Part shown: in pieces, positions 33,880 to 43,342 of the stretch
Layout of the letters: each line of letters opens with the position of its first letter
How positions within the stretch are numbered: the stretch's first letter is position 1
Translations under genes and position numbers: made by a program
From: Paracoccus xiamenensis
Lineage (GTDB): Bacteria > Pseudomonadota > Alphaproteobacteria > Rhodobacterales > Rhodobacteraceae
Reading direction: 5' to 3'
Assembly (NCBI RefSeq): GCF_011308835.1
Contig: NZ_JAAOHY010000002.1
Span: 248,001-312,000, forward strand
Length of the DNA stretch: 64,000 nucleotides
Notes under the pieces: generated by a model
Told to the model about the DNA's origin: nothing
Databases searched by the model: none
The model's input: the letters and a program-made list of their open reading frames with translations, nothing else

Positions 33880-34845
33880 CTACTCTGCGGTGCGTTTTTC
33901 CCGCTGCAACACCACAGCAAGGACGATGATGACGCCCTGGATCGCCCCGTTCAGATAGGGGCTGACCAGATCCGTCAGGTTCAGGATATTGTCGATCAAG
34001 GACAGGATCAGCACACCGACCACGGTGCCCCAGACCCGGCCCCGGCCGCCTTTCAGCGCGGTACCGCCGATGATGACCGCGGCGATGGCTTCCAGTTCCC
34101 ACAGCACGCCGGTCGAGCCAGAGGCCGAGCCGAGGCGGGGGACATAAAGGATCGTGGCAAGGCCTACCAAAGCGCCAAGCAGCACATAAGTCGTCAGCCG
34201 GACCCGTTCGACATCGACGGCGGAATAGCGTGCGACGCGGTCGTTCGACCCGATCGCCTCGACATGGCGGCCGAAACGGGTGTGGCGCATCGCCCATTCG
34301 CCGACGACGGCCGCGACGGCGAAGACGATGATCGGCCAGGTGATCCAGCCAAGCCCGCCGAAATAGACCGGGCGATAGATCGAACGCAGCCCGGAATCGA
34401 GGCTGAGCGTGCCGCCATCGGCAAGCCAGGTCACCAGCGAACGGAAGATCCCCATGGTGCCAAGGGTGACGATGAAGGCCTCGATCCTGGCCTTGGTAAT
34501 CAGCGCGCCGTTGACATAGCCGGCGGCAACCCCGCCCAGCAGGGCCACGCCCATGCCAAGGATGATCGTGCCCCAGTTCTCGCCCACCACCGGCACCAGT
34601 GCGTTCATCGCCATGATGGTGATGCCGGCCAGAAAGGCCGCCATCGACCCGACGGACAGGTCAAGCCCGCCCTGGGTGATGACGAAGGTCATGCCAATGG
34701 CGATCAGCCCGATGAATGCCGAACGCGCCAGCACATTTGACAGGTTGGCAGGGGCCAGAAAGGCCGGGTTCAGGATGGCGCCCAGAATGAACAGCCCGAT
34801 CAGGGCGATCAGCGGTCCCCAGACATGCAGGTCGATACGTTTCAC
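33880..34845 (-). CDS. Sugar ABC transporter permease (RbsC-like)
   Basis: This 321-residue membrane protein has about 8-10 helices. The family signatures GMTFVITQGGLDLSVGSMAAF, AGYVNGALITKARIEAFIVTLGT and GGTALKGGRGRVWGTVVG (EAA-like loop) are present. It forms the inner-membrane channel for the sugar captured by the binding protein. The GTG start overlaps the stop of the ATPase gene (GTGA), giving translational coupling. Confidence 0.93.
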   Translation of the reverse strand: MKRIDLHVWGPLIALIGLFILGAILNPAFLAPANLSNVLARSAFIGLIAIGMTFVITQGGLDLSVGSMAAFLAGITIMAMNALVPVVGENWGTIILGMGVALLGGVAAGYVNGALITKARIEAFIVTLGTMGIFRSLVTWLADGGTLSLDSGLRSIYRPVYFGGLGWITWPIIVFAVAAVVGEWAMRHTRFGRHVEAIGSNDRVARYSAVDVERVRLTTYVLLGALVGLATILYVPRLGSASGSTGVLWELEAIAAVIIGGTALKGGRGRVWGTVVGVLILSLIDNILNLTDLVSPYLNGAIQGVIIVLAVVLQREKRTAE

Positions 34846-36335
34846 GCGGGCTCCTCCTCGCGTTCCAGCCCCATCGCGAGGCGAACAATGTTTTCTTCGT
34901 TAATTGCAGCGCCTTCGACTTCGCCCGCGATGCGGCCCATCCGCATGACCAGCACGCGGTCCGACAGGCCGATCACCTCGGGCAGTTCGGACGAGATCAC
35001 GATGACCGCCTTACCCTGCCGGGCGAGGTCGCGGACGAAGTGATAGATCTGCTGTTTGGTGCCGATGTCGATGCCGCGGGTGGGTTCGTCGATGATGACG
35101 ATTTCTGGGTCGGTCAGCATGGTCTTGGCCAGCAGCAGCTTTTGCTGGTTACCGCCCGACAGTGCCCCTGCGCGCATGTCGTCGGATGCGGCGCGGATGT
35201 CGAATTCCTTGCGCGCGCTGACCATTTCGGCCTTTTCGCGCTTGGTATCAATGCGCAGGCCCCATTCATCCAGCGCGGTCAGCGTCAGGTTCACCGGCAG
35301 GTTCTTGTCCAGCAGAAGCCCCGCTTCCTTGCGGTCTTCGGTCAGATAGGCAAGGCGCGCGTCGCGGGCCTCGCGCGGGCTGCGGATGTTCATCTGCCGG
35401 TCATGGATGCGCAGCTCGCCGGTCGCGGGACGCAATCCGACGATGCCCTCGGCCAGCTCTGTCCGGCCCGATCCGACAAGGCCGGCGATGCCCAGCACCT
35501 CGCCCTTGTGCAGCTTCAGCGACACGTCCTTGACCACGCTCTGCACGGTGAAGTTCCGCAGCTCCAGCAGGGTTTCGCCGCTGGAGGTGTCCTTGGGCGG
35601 GAAAATGTCGGTCAGCTCGCGCCCGACCATGGCCGTGGCCATGCCGTCCTCGGTCATCTCGCCGCGCAGAGCGCGCTGCACCACGGTCCCGTCGCGCAAA
35701 ACGGTGATGCGGTCGGCCAGGCGGGAAACCTCGTCCATCCGGTGCGAACAGAAAATCAGCGCCACACCTTCGGCGCGCAGCCGATCAACCTGAGCATACA
35801 GCGCCTCGACCTCGCGATGGGTCAGCGCGGCCGAGGGCTCGTCCATGATCAGCACCCGCGCCTTGCGCGAAAGGGCCTTGGCGATCTCGACCATCTGGCG
35901 GTCGGGGACCGACAGGTCGCGGATCAGCGCCTCGGGGCGGATAGAGGTGTCCAGCCGGGTCAGCAGTTCCGCCGTGGCGGCGCGCATGGCGGCATGATCC
36001 AGCCCGAGACCCTTGCTGATCTCGCGGCCCAGGAAGATGTTGGCCGCCACCGTCAAGTCGGGGGCAAGGTTGAATTCCTGATGGATGACGACGACGCCCT
36101 GCGCCTCGCCTTCCGGGCCAGAGCGATAGGTCACCGGCGCGCCGTCCAGCAGCACCTGACCGGTGGTCGGTGCCAGATAACCGCCGAGGATCTTCATGAT
36201 CGTCGACTTGCCGGCGCCGTTTTCACCGATCAGGGCGTGAACCTCGCCCGAGTGCAGTTCCAGATCGACACCGTGCAGAACCTCGACCGGGCCGAAGCTT
36301 TTGGTTATCTTGTCCAGTGCAAGCACAACAGTCAT
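34842..36335 (-). CDS. Sugar ABC transporter ATP-binding protein (RbsA/MglA-like, two NBDs)
   Basis: This 497-residue protein has two nucleotide-binding halves. The first has Walker A GENGAGKST, signature LSVPDRQMVEIAKAL and Walker B VLIMDEPSAAL. The second has a degenerate Walker A GLVGSGRTE, signature LSGGNQQKLLLAK and VIIDEPTRGID. This is the standard layout of the ribose/galactose family. Start ATG 36335 is preceded by AAAGGTGA and overlaps the oxidoreductase stop (ATGA). An ATG at 36353 would add six residues. Confidence 0.94.
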   Translation of the reverse strand: MTVVLALDKITKSFGPVEVLHGVDLELHSGEVHALIGENGAGKSTIMKILGGYLAPTTGQVLLDGAPVTYRSGPEGEAQGVVVIHQEFNLAPDLTVAANIFLGREISKGLGLDHAAMRAATAELLTRLDTSIRPEALIRDLSVPDRQMVEIAKALSRKARVLIMDEPSAALTHREVEALYAQVDRLRAEGVALIFCSHRMDEVSRLADRITVLRDGTVVQRALRGEMTEDGMATAMVGRELTDIFPPKDTSSGETLLELRNFTVQSVVKDVSLKLHKGEVLGIAGLVGSGRTELAEGIVGLRPATGELRIHDRQMNIRSPREARDARLAYLTEDRKEAGLLLDKNLPVNLTLTALDEWGLRIDTKREKAEMVSARKEFDIRAASDDMRAGALSGGNQQKLLLAKTMLTDPEIVIIDEPTRGIDIGTKQQIYHFVRDLARQGKAVIVISSELPEVIGLSDRVLVMRMGRIAGEVEGAAINEENIVRLAMGLEREEEPA

Positions 36336-37432
36336 GTCGTCACCTTTACCCATGCGCCATCCTTGGCGGCGCTGTCCTGTGCGGCGAAGATGAAGGCCAT
36401 GCCGGACAGTCCGGACTTGATGCCGGGAATGCGGTCCAGGTGGGTTTCATCGCCGCGAATGGCTTCGGCAATATCGCGATAGAGGTTAGCAAATGCCTCC
36501 AGATAGCCTTCCGGATGCCCCGAAGGGGTGCGGCCGGAATTCGAACGGTCGCGCGCCCGCGTCAGCCGCAGGGCCTGTCCGTCCTTGCCGGTGAAGATCA
36601 GCGCCTCGGGGTCCTGCAGGCGCCATTCCAGCGCGGCTTCGGTCCCGAACAGGCGCAGCGAAAGCCCGCCTTCCTGACCGACGGCCACCTGGCTGACCCA
36701 AAGCCCGCCCTTGGCGCCGCTGTCATAGCGCAGCGCGATGCGGGCATCGTCATCGACGCGGCGGCCCTCGACCATGCTGGACAGATCCGCCGAGAGGCTG
36801 GCGGGCGTCTGTCCGGTCACGAATTCCGCCAACTGCCAGGCATGGGTGCCAATGTCGCCAATCGCCCCCGCGCCCGAGCGCGCCGGATCGGTGCGCCAGT
36901 CGGCCTGCTTGTTCTGCACGTCCTCCGACAGCCAGCCCTGCAGGTATTCCGCCTGCACCAGCCGCAGCTTGCCCAGATCGCCGTCTGCGACCATGGCGCG
37001 GGCCTCGCGCACCATCGGATGGGCGCAATAGTTGTGGGTCAGAAAGAAATGCGCCTTGCTGCGCTTGGCGGCCGCGGCCAGGGCCTCGGCATCTTCGCGC
37101 GTGGAGGTCAGCGGTTTGTCGCAGATGACATTGATGCCCGCGTCCAGAAAGGCGATGGCGACCGGTGCGTGCAGGTGGTTCGGGGTGACGATTGACACGG
37201 CGCGGATGCCGTCAGGCCGCGCAGCCTCGGCGCGGGCCATCTCGCGATAGTCGGAATAGCTGCGCTCGATGCCCAGCGATTCGGCCGAAGCCTGCGCCTT
37301 TTCCGGGTTCGACGACAGCGCGCCCGCGACCAGCCTGAACTGGCCATCCATGCGGGCGGCGATGCGGTGGATCGCGCCGATGAAAGCACCATCGCCACCG
37401 CCAACCATGCCCAGCGGAATCGGCGCGCTCAT
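36332..37432 (-). CDS. Gfo/Idh/MocA-family oxidoreductase
   Basis: The protein is 366 residues, with an N-terminal NAD(P) Rossmann domain (LGMVGGGDGAFIGAIHR, SIVTPNHLHAPVA) and the family motif CDKPLTSTREDAEAL, in which Lys is catalytic. The C-terminal half has GDIGTHAWQLAEFVTG, where Asp and His complete the active site. It oxidises a sugar or polyol, such as an inositol isomer, probably the substrate of the cotranscribed transporter. It overlaps the genes on both sides by 4 bp. Confidence 0.9.
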   Translation of the reverse strand: MSAPIPLGMVGGGDGAFIGAIHRIAARMDGQFRLVAGALSSNPEKAQASAESLGIERSYSDYREMARAEAARPDGIRAVSIVTPNHLHAPVAIAFLDAGINVICDKPLTSTREDAEALAAAAKRSKAHFFLTHNYCAHPMVREARAMVADGDLGKLRLVQAEYLQGWLSEDVQNKQADWRTDPARSGAGAIGDIGTHAWQLAEFVTGQTPASLSADLSSMVEGRRVDDDARIALRYDSGAKGGLWVSQVAVGQEGGLSLRLFGTEAALEWRLQDPEALIFTGKDGQALRLTRARDRSNSGRTPSGHPEGYLEAFANLYRDIAEAIRGDETHLDRIPGIKSGLSGMAFIFAAQDSAAKDGAWVKVTT

Positions 37433-38487
37433 ACCCCCAGCCCCAAAGCGCGGCGGTTCGCGGCGGGATCGGCGTCCTGCGCGGCGAAATCGTCAAATGC
37501 GTGCGGTGTCGTGCGGATAATGTGGTTTTTCACGAATTCGGCCCCTTCCCGTGCCCCGTCTTCGGGGTGTTTCAGTGCGCATTCCCATTCGACGACCGCC
37601 CAGCCGGCAAAGTCGTATTGGGTCAGTTTGGAAAAGATCTGCCCGAAATCAACCTGCCCATCACCGAGACTGCGGAAGCGCCCGGCGCGGTTCACCCAGG
37701 ACTGGAATCCGCCATAGACGCCTTGCCGACCGGTCGGATTGAACTCGGCATCCTTGACGTGGAACATGCGGATGCGGTCGTGGTAAAAGTCGATGTGCTG
37801 GATGTAGTCGAGCTGCTGCAGCACATAATGCGATGGGTCATACAGCATGTTGGCGCGGGCATGACCCTTCACGCGGTCCAGAAACATCTCGAAGGTGATG
37901 CCGTCATGCAGATCCTCGCCCGGATGGATCTCATAACAGACATCGACGCCGTTTTCCTCGGCCAGATCCAGAAGGGGGCGCCAGCGCTGCGCCAGCGTGT
38001 CAAAGGCAGTTTCGACCAGACCCGGCGCGCGCTGTGGCCACGGATACAGATAGGGCCATGCCAGAGCGCCCGAAAACGTCGCCATCGCGTCCAGCCCCAA
38101 CAGGCGGCTGGCACGGATGGTCTTGGCGACCTGATCGACCGCCCATTCCTGACGCGCTTGCGGATTGCCGCGCAGGGCTTCGGGCGCGAAGGCGTCGAAA
38201 GCCTCGTCATAGGCGGGGTGGACGGCGACAAGCTGGCCCTGAATATGGCTGGAGAGCTCGGTCACGGCGACGCCGTTCTGCGCCGCGATGCCCAGAAATT
38301 CGTCGCGCCAATCCTGTGAGCTGACGGCCAGATCCAGATCGAACAGCCGCGGGTCGTTGCTGGGCACCTGCACGCCGACATAGCCAAGAGACGCCGCCCA
38401 TTTGGTGATCGAATCCCAACTGTCATAGGGCGCCGTATCGCCGGCGAATTGCGCCAGGAACAGGCCCGGCCCTTTGATGGTGCGCAT
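37429..38487 (-). CDS. Sugar phosphate isomerase/epimerase (xylose-isomerase-like TIM barrel)
   Basis: The protein is 352 residues of the AP-endonuclease family 2 fold. Metal-site motifs are visible: CYEIHPGEDLHDG (Glu, His), NMLYDPSHYVLQQLD (Asp, His), FHVKDAEFNP and FAGWAVVEWE (Glu). It isomerises or epimerises a keto-sugar, likely the product of the oxidoreductase. It is the first gene of the operon, directly behind the LacI-type operator. ATG 38487 is chosen because it follows GGGGGAG at a usable distance. Confidence 0.9.
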   Translation of the reverse strand: MRTIKGPGLFLAQFAGDTAPYDSWDSITKWAASLGYVGVQVPSNDPRLFDLDLAVSSQDWRDEFLGIAAQNGVAVTELSSHIQGQLVAVHPAYDEAFDAFAPEALRGNPQARQEWAVDQVAKTIRASRLLGLDAMATFSGALAWPYLYPWPQRAPGLVETAFDTLAQRWRPLLDLAEENGVDVCYEIHPGEDLHDGITFEMFLDRVKGHARANMLYDPSHYVLQQLDYIQHIDFYHDRIRMFHVKDAEFNPTGRQGVYGGFQSWVNRAGRFRSLGDGQVDFGQIFSKLTQYDFAGWAVVEWECALKHPEDGAREGAEFVKNHIIRTTPHAFDDFAAQDADPAANRRALGLGV

Positions 38488-38512
38488 GGTCGTCACTCCC
38501 CCTCGGTTGTTA

Positions 38513-38540
38513 TCCATACAAAAGCTGTAATCGTTTTCAA
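38513..38540 (-). promoter_or_regulatory. Promoter of the sugar operon with an overlapping LacI-family operator
   Basis: On the minus strand TTGAAA (38535-38540) and TATGGA (38513-38518) are spaced by 16 bp. Between and over the -35 lies TGAAAACGATTACA (38526-38539), matching the LacI/GalR-family operator core with its central CG. This predicts repression by a LacI-type sugar regulator. No such gene is in the window. Confidence 0.72.
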
Positions 38541-38835
38541 GTGTGATGTTTCGGGATTAAAGCCGATTTCAGTCAGGCGCGAGGTTCAGCGCGGATCGCC
38601 ACCCGAAGAGATGAGCGAACGTATCAGCGCTGCCCGAGCGCCATCTTCGGCTTTGCTGCTGAACTTGCTGCCGGTTTTATGAAAGAATCGCAGCGACATG
38701 GGGCGCGATACCGGATCAGGCTTTGGTCGTGGGACTCGATAGAATCGACTGGGGCGCATCTGCCGGCCTCTCGGCCTCAATCCGCCAGTCGAAACGGCAG
38801 CCGTTCTTATGCGGTAATCATTTAGGTCGAAACAG
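38541..38835. other. Intergenic region upstream of the sugar operon
   Basis: Between the operator and the tRNA terminator are about 295 bp in which I see no gene with coding character, no repeat and no further RNA. Short open frames exist but none has a ribosome binding site or recognisable product. Confidence 0.5.
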
Positions 38836-38836
38836 C

Positions 38837-38870
38837 AAAAAACCCGCAGCTACAAGAGCTGCGGGTTTTT
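38837..38870 (-). terminator. Terminator behind tRNA-Leu
   Basis: AAAAAACCCGCAGCT (38837-38851) pairs with AGCTGCGGGTTTTTT around the loop ACAAG. Read on the minus strand it is a strong stem with a T run directly after the tRNA. It could also work in the plus direction. Confidence 0.92.
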
Positions 38871-38955
38871 TGGTGCCCAGGAGAGGACTCGAACCTCCAC
38901 GCCTTGCGGCACACGGACCTGAACCGTGCGCGTCTACCAATTCCGCCACCTGGGC
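38871..38955 (-). tRNA. tRNA-Leu (anticodon CAG)
   Basis: The minus strand folds into a full cloverleaf: acceptor GCCCAGG/CCTGGGC, D-arm with GGTAGACGCG, anticodon stem CACGG/CCGTG with loop TTCAGGT (anticodon CAG, reads CUG), a class II variable arm, and a T-arm with GGTTCGAGTCC. The CCA end is encoded. The length and the long variable arm fit leucine tRNA. Confidence 0.96.
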
Positions 38956-39135
38956 AGGTGCCGTGAGCGGGGTGATTAAGGGCAGTCGCGGGGGGTGTCA
39001 ACGGCCATTTTCTGCAAAAATTCGCCGACGACGAAAAAAAGCGATCAGGCTGTCCGGTTCAGTTTCGGGCGCGGCGCTTGCCCGGCCCGGCGGGGCGCGC
39101 TATCAGCAGGACAAAGCCGCAAAAGGGTGCATGTC

Positions 39136-40122
39136 ATGTCTAAGATCGTCACGATTTATGGCGGTTCCGGGGCCTTGGGGCGCCAGATCGCTCGCCTGAT
39201 GGCAAAAGAGGGCTGGCGCGTCCGCGTCGCCGTACGCCGTCCAAGCGAGGCGCTTTTCGTGCGCACCTATGGCGCCGTGGGCCAGGTCGAGCCCATTCCG
39301 TGCAATATCCGTGACGAGCTTTCGGTCCGCGCGGCGATGGCCGATGCGGATGCGGTCATCAACTGCGTGGGCATCCTGGTGAATGAGGGCAAGAACCGCT
39401 TTGCCCCCGTGCAGGTCGAGGGTGCGGAACGCGTGGCACGGATCGCGGCGGAAAACGGGATCGCGAATTTCGTGCATGTCTCGGCTATCGGCGCTGATCC
39501 CGAATCGGCCAGCCAATATGCGGCGACCAAGGGCGAGGGCGAGGCCGCCGTGCTGCGTCACCAGCCGGGCGCAGTGATCCTGCGGCCGTCGGTGATCTTC
39601 GGGCCCGATCACGGTGTTTATGGGCGGTTTGCCTCGCTGGCGGGGCTTGGCCCGGTCATGCTGATCGCTGGCGGTAAGACGCAGATGCAGCCGGTCTATG
39701 TCGAGGATGTCGCCCAGGCGGCGGTGAAGGCGGCGCAGGGCAAGGCTGATCCCGGCATTTACGAACTTGGTGGCCCTGACGTGCTGACACTGCGCCAGAT
39801 GGTCGCGCAGACGCTGGAAAAGACCCAGCGTCGCCGGATGGTCATTAACCTGCCCTTCTGGGCGGCGGGTGTGGTCGGCGGCTTGTTTGACTTCGCCTCG
39901 GCTGTGACGGGCGGTCTGCTGACCAACCGCGTGCTGACCCGCGATCAGGTGCGGTCGCTGCGCAAGGACAATGTGGTCGCCGAGGGCGCCCGCGGGTTGG
40001 AGGACCTGGGGATCCAGCAGACGGCCTCGGGCGCGGTGATCGGCGAATACCTGTGGCGCTTCCGCCCCGGCGGGCAATATGCGGACATGACCGCATCGGC
40101 CAAGAACCTGCGCCCGAACTGA
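39136..40122 (+). CDS. Complex I NDUFA9-family NAD(P)-binding protein
   Basis: It encodes 328 residues of an atypical SDR. The dinucleotide loop is [16 protein letters not shown] at the N-terminus, with [24 protein letters not shown] and [18 protein letters not shown] later. The pattern matches the 39-kDa accessory subunit NDUFA9 of NADH:ubiquinone oxidoreductase, known in alphaproteobacterial complex I including Paracoccus. It binds NADPH and stabilises the complex at the membrane arm junction. ATG 39136 is chosen because the Rossmann loop must be near the N-terminus. The next gene starts 1 bp after its stop. Confidence 0.88.
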   Translation: MSKIVTIYGGSGALGRQIARLMAKEGWRVRVAVRRPSEALFVRTYGAVGQVEPIPCNIRDELSVRAAMADADAVINCVGILVNEGKNRFAPVQVEGAERVARIAAENGIANFVHVSAIGADPESASQYAATKGEGEAAVLRHQPGAVILRPSVIFGPDHGVYGRFASLAGLGPVMLIAGGKTQMQPVYVEDVAQAAVKAAQGKADPGIYELGGPDVLTLRQMVAQTLEKTQRRRMVINLPFWAAGVVGGLFDFASAVTGGLLTNRVLTRDQVRSLRKDNVVAEGARGLEDLGIQQTASGAVIGEYLWRFRPGGQYADMTASAKNLRPN

Positions 40123-40123
40123 C

Positions 40124-40924
40124 ATGAACGATACCATCGTTGCCGGTCTGCTTGGTCTGCTGGAAGGCCTGACCGAGTTCATCCCTGTGTCTTCGACAGG
40201 GCATATTCTTCTTGCCGGGCATTTCCTGGGTTTCGACAGTCCCGGACGCGCCTTCGAGGTGCTGATCCAGCTGGGCGCGATCATGGCAATCCTGGGTGTC
40301 TATGCGGGCCGGCTGGTGCAGCTTTTTGCGGCCGCACCGCATGATCCGGTGGCCCGCCGTTTTATCCTGTCGGTGCTGCTGGCCTTTCTGCCTGCGGTGG
40401 TCGTGGGCGTGCTGGCGCATGATTTCATCAAGACGGTGCTGTTTGAAACGCCGATGCTGATCGCGATCATGCTGATTGTCGGTGGCGTGATCTTGTTGTT
40501 TGTCGACCGCCGCGCGCCGACACCCACGGTGACCGAGGCCGCGGACATTCCACCCAGCACTGCCTTCAAGATCGGGCTGGTTCAGTGTCTGGCGATGATT
40601 CCGGGGGTGTCGCGGTCTGGCTCGACCATTGTTGGCGCGATGCTGATGGGCGTGGGCAAGCGCGCGGCGGCAGAGTTTTCCTTCTTCCTGTCGATGCCGA
40701 CCATGGCGGGGGCCTTTGCCTACGATCTGATGAAGAATCGTGATATTCTGGACGCGCAGGCGATGGGGAACATCGTCGTGGGCTTTGTCTGCGCCTTCGT
40801 GGCAGCGCTGCTCGTGGTAAAATGGCTGCTCGGTTATGTGTCCAAGCATGGCTACGCGCTGTTCGCCTGGTGGCGAATCATTGTCGGCACCCTTGCTTTG
40901 CTGGCTTTGGCGGCTGGTATGTAA
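40124..40924 (+). CDS. uppP: Undecaprenyl-diphosphatase
   Basis: The protein is 266 residues with about eight helices and both BacA/UppP motifs: [17 protein letters not shown] near the N-terminus (Glu-rich) and [10 protein letters not shown]. It dephosphorylates undecaprenyl diphosphate to recycle the lipid carrier needed by peptidoglycan and by the EPS pathway of this region. It follows the NDUFA9-like gene with a 1-bp gap. Confidence 0.95.
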   Translation: MNDTIVAGLLGLLEGLTEFIPVSSTGHILLAGHFLGFDSPGRAFEVLIQLGAIMAILGVYAGRLVQLFAAAPHDPVARRFILSVLLAFLPAVVVGVLAHDFIKTVLFETPMLIAIMLIVGGVILLFVDRRAPTPTVTEAADIPPSTAFKIGLVQCLAMIPGVSRSGSTIVGAMLMGVGKRAAAEFSFFLSMPTMAGAFAYDLMKNRDILDAQAMGNIVVGFVCAFVAALLVVKWLLGYVSKHGYALFAWWRIIVGTLALLALAAGM

Positions 40925-40929
40925 CGTAT

Positions 40930-41000
40930 GCTGACCTATTTCCGTGATATTTTGAGCGGAAAAATGAACAGCTAGGCGGGAATCTCGCAAATAGGTCAGC
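40930..41000 (+). promoter_or_regulatory. Long inverted repeat between uppP and gltD
   Basis: GCTGACCTATTT (40930-40941) and AAATAGGTCAGC (40989-41000) are perfect 12-bp arms separated by 47 bp. Overlapping the inner end of the left arm, TTTCCG (from 40939) can pair with CGGAAA (about 40957-40962). In RNA this would be a branched stem-loop either terminating uppP (followed by TGTCTTTTATT) or acting in the gltD leader. I do not recognise it. Confidence 0.5.
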
Positions 41001-41066
41001 TGTGCTGTCTTTTATTCGCTCTGGTCGGGGGGTACTCGGGTAGGCGGATTAAGGGGGCGCAGCGGT

Positions 41067-42548
41067 ATGGCCACGCAGAAGATGCTGAAATTCGTCACGC
41101 TCGGGCGGCAGATGCCCGAAAAACGCTCTGCCGAGGAGCGGAGCGAGGATTTCCACGAGATCTATCGTGAGTTTGCCGAGGCCAAGGCCAAGGAGCAGGC
41201 CAGCCGTTGCAGCCAATGCGGCGTGCCTTATTGCCAGTCGCATTGCCCGCTGCACAACAACATCCCCGACTGGCTGCGCCTGACCGCCGAAGGCCGCACC
41301 AAGGAAGCTTATCTGGTCAGCCAGCAGACCAATACCTTCCCCGAAATCTGCGGCCGCATCTGCCCGCAGGACCGGCTGTGCGAAGGCAATTGCGTGATCG
41401 AGCAGTCGGGCCACGGCACCGTCACCATCGGCGCGATCGAGAAATATATCACCGATACTGCCTGGGAAGAGGGCTGGGTTGAGCCGATCCGCCCCGACGC
41501 CGAACGCAGCGAATCCATCGGCATTATCGGCGCAGGGCCCGGTGGGCTGGCCGCCGCTGACCGGCTGCGCCGCATGGGCTTTCAGGTCACGGTTTATGAC
41601 CGGCACGACCGCTCTGGCGGGCTGATGATCTATGGCATTCCCGGCTTCAAGCTGGAAAAGGATATCGTGCAGCGCCGCAACGCGCAGCTGGAAGAGGCCG
41701 GCGTCGAATTCGTGCTGAACTGCAATGTCGGCGAGGATCTGAGCTTTGACGCCATTCGCGGCAAACATGATGCAGTGCTGATCGCCACCGGTGTTTACAA
41801 GACCCGCGATCTGGACATCGACAATCCCGACGCGCATGGCGTGATCCGGGCGCTGGACTATCTGACCGCCTCGAACCGGATCGATCTGGGCGACGAAATC
41901 CCCGATTTCGAGGATGGAGAGTTGGACGCGCGCGGCAAGCGCGTGGTGGTCATCGGTGGCGGCGACACGGCGATGGACTGTGTGCGCACGGCGATCCGTC
42001 AGGGCGCGAAATCGGTCAAATGCCTGTATCGCCGCGACCGCACCAACATGCCCGGCAGCCAGCGCGAGGTACAGAACGCCGAAGAGGAAGGCGTCGAATT
42101 CGTGTGGCTGTCCGCACCGGCGGAATTCATCGGTGCGGTGCAGGGCGAAAGCGGCCCGGCCACCGCGATCAACGCCGAGCGCCCCCATATCGCCAAGGTC
42201 CGCGTCCAGCGGATGCGGCTGGGCAAGCCCGATGTTTCCGGCCGGCAAAGCCCGGAACTGATCGAGGGCGCCGATTACCACGAGCCGGCCGAGATGGTCA
42301 TCAAGGCGCTGGGCTTCGAGGCCGAGGAACTGCCCCGCCTGTGGGGTGTCGAGGGGCTGGAAACCACGCGCTGGGGTACCATCAAGGCCGATTTCCGCAG
42401 CCATCAGACCAGCCTGCCCGGCGTTTTCGCGGTGGGCGATATCGTGCGCGGCGCGTCGCTGGTGGTGTGGGCCATTCGGGACGGGCGGGAGGCTGCGGAC
42501 AGCATTGCCGAATTCCTTGGCAGTGCCGCGCAGGTCGCGGCGGAATGA
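41067..42548 (+). CDS. gltD: Glutamate synthase [NADPH] small subunit
   Basis: At 493 residues, this opens with an adrenodoxin-like iron-sulfur domain (CSQCGVPYCQSHCPLHNNIP, then CGRICPQDRLCEGNC), followed by the FAD loop GIIGAGPGGLAAADRL, the NADPH loop VVVIGGGDTAMDCVRTA and a C-terminal GVFAVGDIVRGASLVVWAIRDGR. It passes electrons from NADPH to the large subunit, which makes glutamate from glutamine and 2-oxoglutarate. It is followed by two coupled genes and then gltB. Confidence 0.96.
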   Translation: MATQKMLKFVTLGRQMPEKRSAEERSEDFHEIYREFAEAKAKEQASRCSQCGVPYCQSHCPLHNNIPDWLRLTAEGRTKEAYLVSQQTNTFPEICGRICPQDRLCEGNCVIEQSGHGTVTIGAIEKYITDTAWEEGWVEPIRPDAERSESIGIIGAGPGGLAAADRLRRMGFQVTVYDRHDRSGGLMIYGIPGFKLEKDIVQRRNAQLEEAGVEFVLNCNVGEDLSFDAIRGKHDAVLIATGVYKTRDLDIDNPDAHGVIRALDYLTASNRIDLGDEIPDFEDGELDARGKRVVVIGGGDTAMDCVRTAIRQGAKSVKCLYRRDRTNMPGSQREVQNAEEEGVEFVWLSAPAEFIGAVQGESGPATAINAERPHIAKVRVQRMRLGKPDVSGRQSPELIEGADYHEPAEMVIKALGFEAEELPRLWGVEGLETTRWGTIKADFRSHQTSLPGVFAVGDIVRGASLVVWAIRDGREAADSIAEFLGSAAQVAAE

Positions 42549-43342
42549 GCCGGGCGTCCGCACAGGGCGTACACAGGCTGTACACTGCGCGTACACAGGC
42601 GGTGCCGACACCCCATTCCGTCCAGCAGATCGGGCTGGCGGCTGCTGTGCTGATTGCGGCAACCATGCTGACCTTTTCGCAGGCGCGGGCGGCGAACTTC
42701 GTGCCGCCCTCGGGCTGCGCGCTGAAGATCACCGTCCAGAACCGGGGGTGTACGGTCGGGCAGCATTACGTTTGCACCGCCGATGCGCCGGGCGACCAGC
42801 ATGTCATCTATTTCGACAAGGAAGGCCCGAGCTATCATTCCAAGATCGACGCCGAAACGCGCTGGCTGGAATCATCGGATCTGACCACGGGGCTGACCGA
42901 CCGGCTGATGGCGCAGGCCGCCGATCCGGCGTCTTTTTCGACGCTGCTGCGGACCGGGCGCGACGATTTCGATTTCTGGACCGAATCGAACAATGGCGAG
43001 CAGTTGCGCCATATCGGCGAGGACCGGCTGACCGGTGAGACGGTGGAAATCGACGGGGTAAAGCTGGAACTCACGCAATTTCAGCTGAAGACCTTTGGCG
43101 CCGATGGCCAGCTGCTGATCGAATCGACCGGTCAGCAATTCATCAACCGCGATCATGGCCGTTTTTATGGCGGGGTTGAGCATTCCGAGGACTGGAGCGG
43201 AGAGATCCGCAACGACGATGACAGCCCGGTCACCTTTGCCTTTCCGGGCGATGCCGGTTTCGGCGCAACAGAACCGCTTTTTGACTGTGAGATGATGATG
43301 GCCCTTATGCCGCTTGCCGAAAGATACCGCCATGGCGGCTGA
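42545..43342 (+). CDS. Unknown secreted protein between gltD and gltB
   Basis: It encodes 265 residues of no family I recognise. A hydrophobic segment (about residues 28-46, AAAVLIAATMLTFSQARA) looks like a signal peptide with an unusually long n-region, so translation may really begin at an internal codon such as ATG 42665. The mature part has four Cys (CALKI, CTVGQHYVC, late FDCEMM) and is acidic, with GRDDFDFWTE and FYGGVEHSEDWSG. ATG 42545 overlaps the gltD stop (ATGA). The function is unknown, and the tie to glutamate synthase may be only transcriptional. Confidence 0.8.
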   Translation: MSRASAQGVHRLYTARTQAVPTPHSVQQIGLAAAVLIAATMLTFSQARAANFVPPSGCALKITVQNRGCTVGQHYVCTADAPGDQHVIYFDKEGPSYHSKIDAETRWLESSDLTTGLTDRLMAQAADPASFSTLLRTGRDDFDFWTESNNGEQLRHIGEDRLTGETVEIDGVKLELTQFQLKTFGADGQLLIESTGQQFINRDHGRFYGGVEHSEDWSGEIRNDDDSPVTFAFPGDAGFGATEPLFDCEMMMALMPLAERYRHGG

